The notes beneath the pieces are model-generated. The model did no database searches, was not told where the DNA came from, and saw only the letters and a program-made list of their open reading frames with translations. A DNA stretch of 17,656 bases from JBBRCX01 sp038204465 (GTDB lineage: Bacteria; Planctomycetota; Phycisphaerae; Tepidisphaerales; Tepidisphaeraceae). The stretch spans positions 1 to 17,656 of the forward strand of contig JBBRCX010000094.1 of the NCBI GenBank assembly GCA_038204465.1, read 5' to 3'. The first letter of the stretch is position 1; every line of letters starts with the position of its first letter. Made by a program: the position numbers and the translations under genes. Below are positions 13,666 to 17,656 of this stretch, piece by piece.

Positions 13666-14937
13666 TTAGGCGCGCCTGCCGCAAACGCACGCGGCCGCTG
13701 TGACCCCGGCAGTCACATAGATCGCGCCGGGGATGAGAAGAATGCGCCACAGTTGTAGGTCCCCAAGGCGGTCGCCGATCGATGACATCGCTTGTGTCAC
13801 CGCGAAACCGCCGATCGATGCGCCCACGCCGAACAATGCCACGGCCCATCCGAAGCGCGGGCCTTCGCGCACCGACAACATCCCGAGCGTCGCGGGGACT
13901 TGCAGCGACCAGATGAACGAGCCGAGGATAACGCCGGCCGCGATGCCGGCGCCGGTGTGCAGCATCACCCCCGCGAGAAAGACGCATCCGCCCAGCAGCG
14001 CCGGCAGCGCGAGGAAGAGTCGGCGGCCGGTTTGTTCCCGTAACAATGAAAGCCCCGTGCGGGCGATCATATACGTGAGGCAGAAGGCGGCCATCACGTA
14101 GCCGGGTTTCATGAGGCGCGAAAAAGTTTCGAAGGAAGAGCTTTGAAGCACACGCGGCAGCCAGACGGAGACTGCGTTGTCGGCGGATCCAATCAGAATG
14201 AGCACCGCGAGCAGCAGCGCGCTCCGCCCGCCGCCATGAAGCGTGCGCGCCGAAACGTGCGTCGGTGCGGTCGGCGTCTCACCCGGGCGTCGGCGGAACA
14301 GCGCGGCGCCGAAGAGTGTGAGCACCGCTATCAGAGCGAAGGGCGGATAGAGAAACCAGCCGAACGCGACCTCCGGGTTTCGCGCATGGACCGACAGCAA
14401 CCACTGCGCGAGCAGTGGAAACAGCACGCCGGCGGCGGCGATAGTGGCCAGGTACAGCGCGAGCACGCGGCGCTGCTGGGTCGGGAACAGACTGGTCAGG
14501 TACGGCTGGCTAACGACATAGACGGCGTTGTAGAAGCCGTTCAACAGCGCGGCGCCCATCAGCATGACGCCCCAGCGCTGACCCGCAGCGACCAGCGCGG
14601 CCCCGATGGCGACACCGACCAGGCACCAGCGCAGCACAGCGCGCGGTCCCCAGCCCGCCGTAGCCGCGCCGGCAAGGATTGCCGCGATGCCGGCAGGAAT
14701 CATGCCCACGCTGAGGGTCAGCCCCAGTTGCCGCAGCGTCAGTCCGTAATATGCCTGCAGCGTTGCCCCGAAGATCGCGAGCACCTGCCCGTAGCCGGCG
14801 AGTAGCGTCATCACGAACGCGGCGGTCACGCGAAGGGTGTGCGCCGGCTTGGCCGAGCGGCCGAGCTGTTCGTGGGCCGAAATCCGCGGCGGGTGCGTTG
14901 GGGCCAAGCCGGGGTGATCCATCGTCTCGCGTCCCAT
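13666..14937 (-). CDS. Major facilitator superfamily transporter
   Basis: From ATG 14937 the product has 423 residues with about 12 hydrophobic segments, for example VTAAFVMTLLAGYGQVLAIF, LGLTLSVGMIPAGIAAILAG, ALYLATIAAAGVLFPLLAQW, FALIAVLTLFGAALF, LLLAVLILIGSADNAVSVWL and AALFGVG-type repeats near the end. A cytoplasmic loop with RRRPGETPTAPTHVS divides the two six-helix halves. The start lies 11 bases after the sialidase-like gene, so they form one operon. An alternative ATG at 14922 would remove five residues; neither start has a clear ribosome site. The substrate is not evident; the partner suggests a sugar or sugar acid. The frame is open upstream to 15129 but overlaps the sialidase gene. 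Confidence 0.88.
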   Translation of the reverse strand: MGRETMDHPGLAPTHPPRISAHEQLGRSAKPAHTLRVTAAFVMTLLAGYGQVLAIFGATLQAYYGLTLRQLGLTLSVGMIPAGIAAILAGAATAGWGPRAVLRWCLVGVAIGAALVAAGQRWGVMLMGAALLNGFYNAVYVVSQPYLTSLFPTQQRRVLALYLATIAAAGVLFPLLAQWLLSVHARNPEVAFGWFLYPPFALIAVLTLFGAALFRRRPGETPTAPTHVSARTLHGGGRSALLLAVLILIGSADNAVSVWLPRVLQSSSFETFSRLMKPGYVMAAFCLTYMIARTGLSLLREQTGRRLFLALPALLGGCVFLAGVMLHTGAGIAAGVILGSFIWSLQVPATLGMLSVREGPRFGWAVALFGVGASIGGFAVTQAMSSIGDRLGDLQLWRILLIPGAIYVTAGVTAAACVCGRRA

Positions 14938-14947
14938 TGTGCCGCGT

Positions 14948-16105
14948 TCACCGTCGCTCGAGGGACATCTCCAACAGATAGATCTGATTTTTGTCAGTCG
15001 CGCCCGTCGGCGCGGGATTCCAGCCATAGGGGATGCGGTCGTAGACAAGCAAGACGCGGTTGGGGGCCGCCTCGACCATCGCGGTGTAAGCGGTTGTCTG
15101 GTGGTCCGTGATCGGCGCGCCGGCGTCAACTTGGATGCGCTGGCCCGGCCCGCAGCGCGCGTTGTGGTGATTCATGATGTCCAGCGCCTGCCAGCCGACA
15201 CCGCGAGGATCGGCGCTGACCCACACGGACAAGCCTGGCCGGCCTGTCGAGAGCACGAGCAGGCCGTTAGTCAGGCGAAGAATCTGCGGCGCGACGCTGT
15301 ACGCGGGCAGTCGATCGATGGATGACCAGCTCCGACCGCCGTCGGCGCTATAGGTGCGGGCGAGCTTTTGCTCTTCGCCGCAGCCGACCCGGCTGACGCA
15401 CATCAGGTCTCCGTCCTCCAGTTGAATCAGGCACGGTTCGTCAAAGCCTTCCGCCGCATCCGGGATGGAGTCGGCCGCCGCGATGGTGGAAAGATATTGC
15501 CAATTGCGCCCCTCATCTTCGGACTCCAGCGCAACGGTCGTTTCGAGAAGATCCCCCGCGTGGCGCAACGAAAGGGTGGTCACCCAGCGGCGTGTGCCGA
15601 TCGGTACGACGTCGCCGAACCAGTTAACGCGCGACCACCAGGTGCGGCTGGTCGTGCCCAACGGCTCCGGGTCACGTGGCAAGCCCTCGACCGTTGCGCC
15701 CCAGGGCTCGACCATGTAGCGTTTGCCGCCGCGGTCGTAGGTCCAGCGGTGGGCGACAAACCGCCGCGACTGCGTGGGCGGGTCGGGCCTCAGAAAGGTG
15801 GAGACGCCGACGATGCGGCCGTCCGGCAGGCTAAGGCGAACCTCGCCTCCGCCGTTGTGGAAACCGCTGACGTCGTAGGCGAAGTCGAAACGCTTCCCCC
15901 CATCGTTGGAGATCATCACCGCCTGCGCGTTGGCGTCGTTGCCGTTGGAGTCGGCGTTGAGGCTGTGGTTCAGCATTAACTCGCCCGTGCTGAATTGAAG
16001 CAGGTCCGGAAACCAGCAGCGCCCGCCCAGGCTTTGGGCGACGACGCGCGGGATGGACAGTTGGGCGCGCAGGCCATCGAGCTCTGTGGGGCCGGGTTGA
16101 TTCAT
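14948..16105 (-). CDS. Sialidase-like beta-propeller protein (BNR/Asp-box repeats)
   Basis: The 385-residue product from ATG 16105 has at least three Asp boxes: SNDGGKRF (66-73), SEDEGRNW (195-202) and SADGGRSW (253-260). FDEPCLIQLEDGDLMCVSR (221-239) matches the conserved strand of exo-alpha-sialidases (EP-L-L-DG-L---R). No signal peptide is visible, so it may be cytoplasmic or use another route. Activity on sialic acid is not proven; many planctomycete homologues are of unknown substrate. An AGGA lies 10 bases before the ATG. The frame stays open to 16606, but that part overlaps tail-to-tail with the recombinase remnant and is not coding. It is followed after 10 bases by an MFS transporter, suggesting coupled uptake and hydrolysis. 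Confidence 0.87.
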   Translation of the reverse strand: MNQPGPTELDGLRAQLSIPRVVAQSLGGRCWFPDLLQFSTGELMLNHSLNADSNGNDANAQAVMISNDGGKRFDFAYDVSGFHNGGGEVRLSLPDGRIVGVSTFLRPDPPTQSRRFVAHRWTYDRGGKRYMVEPWGATVEGLPRDPEPLGTTSRTWWSRVNWFGDVVPIGTRRWVTTLSLRHAGDLLETTVALESEDEGRNWQYLSTIAAADSIPDAAEGFDEPCLIQLEDGDLMCVSRVGCGEEQKLARTYSADGGRSWSSIDRLPAYSVAPQILRLTNGLLVLSTGRPGLSVWVSADPRGVGWQALDIMNHHNARCGPGQRIQVDAGAPITDHQTTAYTAMVEAAPNRVLLVYDRIPYGWNPAPTGATDKNQIYLLEMSLERR

Positions 16106-16294
16106 CACAACCGCTTTCCTGTCGGCAAGTGGCATTCGTGTCCACCGAGGATAGCCCAGATTATTCAGCATAGCCCGCGCGCGACGGAGAGCAGTCCTCC
16201 AACAATAGTGCAAAGCGCCCCTTTCGGGGCCGCGTTCAACAGGGCAGATGTCTACCGATACACGACTTTGACCTGTTCTGCCTCGATCTCTACG

Positions 16295-16636
16295 CGTTTG
16301 ACCAACCTGCGCCTGCTGGACGAGATCGAAACCGAAACATTTGGCCGTAAGAACGTGGAGCTTCGTGACCGCCTGGCCACGCTCACGTTGCAACTCGAGG
16401 CGTCGCATCGCCGGCGCGATGAAAGCGCCGAATTGGCGCAGAAGGTATTTGAACTTTCGCAAGGTCTGACGGAGCGATGGTTTGGGGCGGAATACGCTGA
16501 AAAACGGCAGATCCTCGAAATGATCTGTTTGAACTTTTCGCTCGAAGTCGCAAGTCTCGTCCCCGCAATGAGAAAGCCCTTCGACATGCTCGTCGAAGGG
16601 CTCCATGTCCCGTCAAGTCGGGGTGAAAGGATTTGA
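16295..16636 (+). pseudogene. C-terminal remnant of a large serine recombinase
   Basis: The frame reads RLTNLRLLDEIETETFGRKN, VELRDRLATLTLQLEASHRR, QKVFELSQGLTERWFGAEYA, EKRQILEMICLNFSLEVASL and VPAMRKPFDMLVEGLHVPSS, then RGERI and stop. This is the coiled-coil and C-terminal end of large serine recombinases (KR-ILE-VCLN ... P--RKPFD-L-EGL). The resolvase and zinc-ribbon domains are missing; before about 16295 the frame is unrelated. The last six codons and the stop lie inside the 3' part of the tRNA-Pro on the other strand. It therefore marks an old integration or recombinase insertion at the tRNA 3' end. Confidence 0.85.
16575..16602 (-). terminator. Hairpin terminator of tRNA-Pro, inside the recombinase remnant
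   Basis: A perfect 11-bp stem, AGCCCTTCGAC / GTCGAAGGGCT, closes a six-base loop. On the minus strand it lies 15 bases beyond the tRNA 3' end and is followed by TTCTCATT, so it fits an intrinsic terminator of the tRNA transcript. On the plus strand the same bases encode KPFDMLVEGL of the recombinase. Confidence 0.7.
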
Positions 16637-16693
16637 ACCTTCGACCTCTTGGTCCCGAACCAAGCGCTCTAAACCAAGCTGAGCTACACCCCG
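16618..16693 (-). tRNA. tRNA-Pro (anticodon CGG)
   Basis: The minus strand folds into a full cloverleaf of 76 bases: acceptor CGGGGTG / CACCCCG, D-arm GCTC / GAGC, anticodon stem CTTGG / CCAAG with loop TTCGGGA (anticodon CGG, reading CCG), variable loop AGGTC, and T-arm GAAGG-TTCAAAT-CCTTT. The discriminator is A, and CCA is not encoded (CTT follows). The serine-recombinase remnant runs into its 3' half. Confidence 0.97.
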
Positions 16694-16718
16694 GGATTCG
16701 CTGTTCGCGACGGGGAGA

Positions 16719-16747
16719 AGTTTAGGAGCCTGGTGGGTGTGACGCAA
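16719..16747 (-). promoter_or_regulatory. Promoter of tRNA-Pro
   Basis: Read on the minus strand, TTGCGT (16742-16747) and TAAACT (16719-16724) are 17 bases apart, a good sigma-70 spacing. The -10 box ends 25 bases before the tRNA. Confidence 0.6.
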
Positions 16748-17205
16748 GGGATCGCGGCGCCGCCGGATCGTCGCTCGGCGAACGGCGTTCGGTTTGTCAG
16801 GCGTGTGTTTGCGCTGGTGAGGTTTCTGGAACCGCGATTCTTGGACAATTCTTCTGGGGTGGGGCCGGGAGGCGCACGGGTTGGGCAGGGGAAGCGACGG
16901 CGAGATGTGGTGAGGCGTTGGCGCCGGAGTGGGCGGCACATTGAACCTGACTGGTGGAGCGATGGAGGACGGCTGGCGGGGGACTGGGGGTTTCATGGGA
17001 GCCGGATGGGGGCGGCTTGGGGAGAAGATGGGGTTGGGATGGGAAAACAGCGAAAAAACACGGGTTCGGGCGCTGCGGCGTCGAAAGAGGCTGGTACGTC
17101 GGTGGGTGGCGGAGAGTTGCGCTGGGTCAGATCGTGGTTCCGCCGATGGTGCCGGGGGGAGGCGGGATGGAGGGCGGGGGGATTGCCGGCCATCCGGTCC
17201 CGCGG
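16748..17205. other. Gene-free stretch between tRNA-Pro and accD
   Basis: About 460 bases without a convincing gene. The strand composition is very uneven: the plus strand is extremely G-rich and the minus strand C-rich (17000-17200 gives Pro-rich nonsense). The minus-strand frames through here are low-complexity, and one of them runs into the tRNA. It is most simply the 3' untranslated region after accD. Confidence 0.55.
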
Positions 17206-17656
17206 TTACTTGGCGCAGAAGTCGACCAGGCGGGCGACTTCGCTGCGCAGGTCTTTGCGGTGGACGACGAAGTCGATGAAGCCGTGCTCTTCGAGGAACT
17301 CGCTGCGTTGGAAGCCGTCGGGCAGTTCGACCTTGATGGTGTTCCAGATGGTGCGCGGGCCGGCGAAGCCGATGAGGGCTTTGGGCTCGGCGATGATGAA
17401 GTCGCCGAGCATGGCGAAGCTGGCGGTGACGCCGCCGGTGGTCGGGTCGGCGAGGAGGCTGATGAACAATCCGCCGGCTTCGTCGAGGCGCGCAAGGGCG
17501 GCGCTGGTTTTGGCCATCTGCATGAGCGAGAGGCCGGCCTCCTGCATGCGGGCGCCGCCGGAGCTGGAGACGACAATGCAGGCGAGATTGCGCTCGGTGG
17601 CGGTCTCGATGGAGCGGGTAACGATCTCGCCGACGACGCTGCCCATGGAGCCCATC
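17206..17656 (-). CDS. accD: Acetyl-CoA carboxylase carboxyltransferase beta subunit, partial
   Basis: The gene continues past the window edge, so only the last 150 or so residues are seen. They contain MGSMGSVVGEIVTRSIETAT, CIVVSSSGGARMQEAGLSLM (the SGGARMQE motif of the carboxyltransferase), LADPTTGGVTASFAMLGDFI, ALIGFAGPRTIWNTI, and the closing ELPDGFQRSEFLEEHGFIDF. This matches AccD, which with AccA transfers the carboxyl group from biotin to acetyl-CoA in fatty acid synthesis. GPR-TI-W-TI differs slightly from the usual GPRVI-QTI. The N-terminal zinc finger is outside the window. It ends in a CAK tail and a normal stop. Confidence 0.96.
   Translation of the reverse strand, partial: MGSMGSVVGEIVTRSIETATERNLACIVVSSSGGARMQEAGLSLMQMAKTSAALARLDEAGGLFISLLADPTTGGVTASFAMLGDFIIAEPKALIGFAGPRTIWNTIKVELPDGFQRSEFLEEHGFIDFVVHRKDLRSEVARLVDFCAK

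Noticed and set aside
16106..16606. N-terminal extension of the sialidase-like frame to 16606
   Set aside because: It overlaps the recombinase remnant on the other strand, which shows real family sequence, and the extension has no recognisable domain or ribosome site.
16613..16996. Minus-strand frame of 127 codons ending VEGSNPFTPT
   Set aside because: It reads through the tRNA (the well-known shadow of a T-arm) and is Pro-rich low-complexity upstream.
1..17656. CRISPR array
   Set aside because: No regularly spaced repeats of suitable length were seen; the only tandem repeat is the 14-base duplication at 13633.

Overview
The window looks like the chromosome of a GC-rich planctomycete, probably on the Phycisphaerae side. 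The evidence is an N-terminal LESLEDRRLFA motif on a PKD-type surface protein, several protein families at home in that phylum, and a recurring GD-x-TP-x-ELF peptide. No ribosomal RNA or complete core operon is present. The phylum call is therefore an inference from family resemblance.

Layout. 1-2300 (+ strand): a secreted protein with a LecA-like C-terminal domain, a decayed dihydrofolate-reductase tail, then a tight arsR / SRPBCC / DinB operon behind a promoter with a palindromic operator. 2284-5500: a frameshifted cupin gene, a truncated comB 3' end, a nucleotidyltransferase, a full comB-like gene, a tiny ORF and a PhnB-like VOC protein. 5740-6144: two gene stumps joined tail to tail, the 5' end of an ankyrin-type gene and part of a type III restriction subunit. 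6368-8929: a TPR protein divergent from a DUF6398 protein, followed by a PKD surface protein. 9171-12436: a frameshifted ASCH gene divergent from a two-gene module (DUF3696-type ATPase plus a small protein that may be MazF-like), a strong hairpin terminator, and a hicAB toxin-antitoxin pair. 12598-13011: a DUF1801 protein. 13012-13665: mostly gene-free, with one small peptide remnant. 13666-16105 (- strand): a sialidase-like protein and an MFS transporter in one operon. 16295-17656: the 3' remnant of a large serine recombinase running into a tRNA-Pro(CGG), a non-coding stretch, and the 3' part of accD.

Interpretation. From about 650 to 13600 the window is an accessory region with many broken genes: two single-base frameshifts, one amber codon in a conserved ATPase motif, and six gene stumps. 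The serine recombinase stump at the tRNA 3' end suggests integration at that tRNA, with accD and the tRNA as the conserved flank. The best candidates for something undescribed are the ATPase / small-protein pair, the dual-use DNA at the recombinase-tRNA junction, and the GD-x-TP-x-ELF peptide that recurs in decayed sequence. All function calls rest on motif recognition by eye; no database search was possible.
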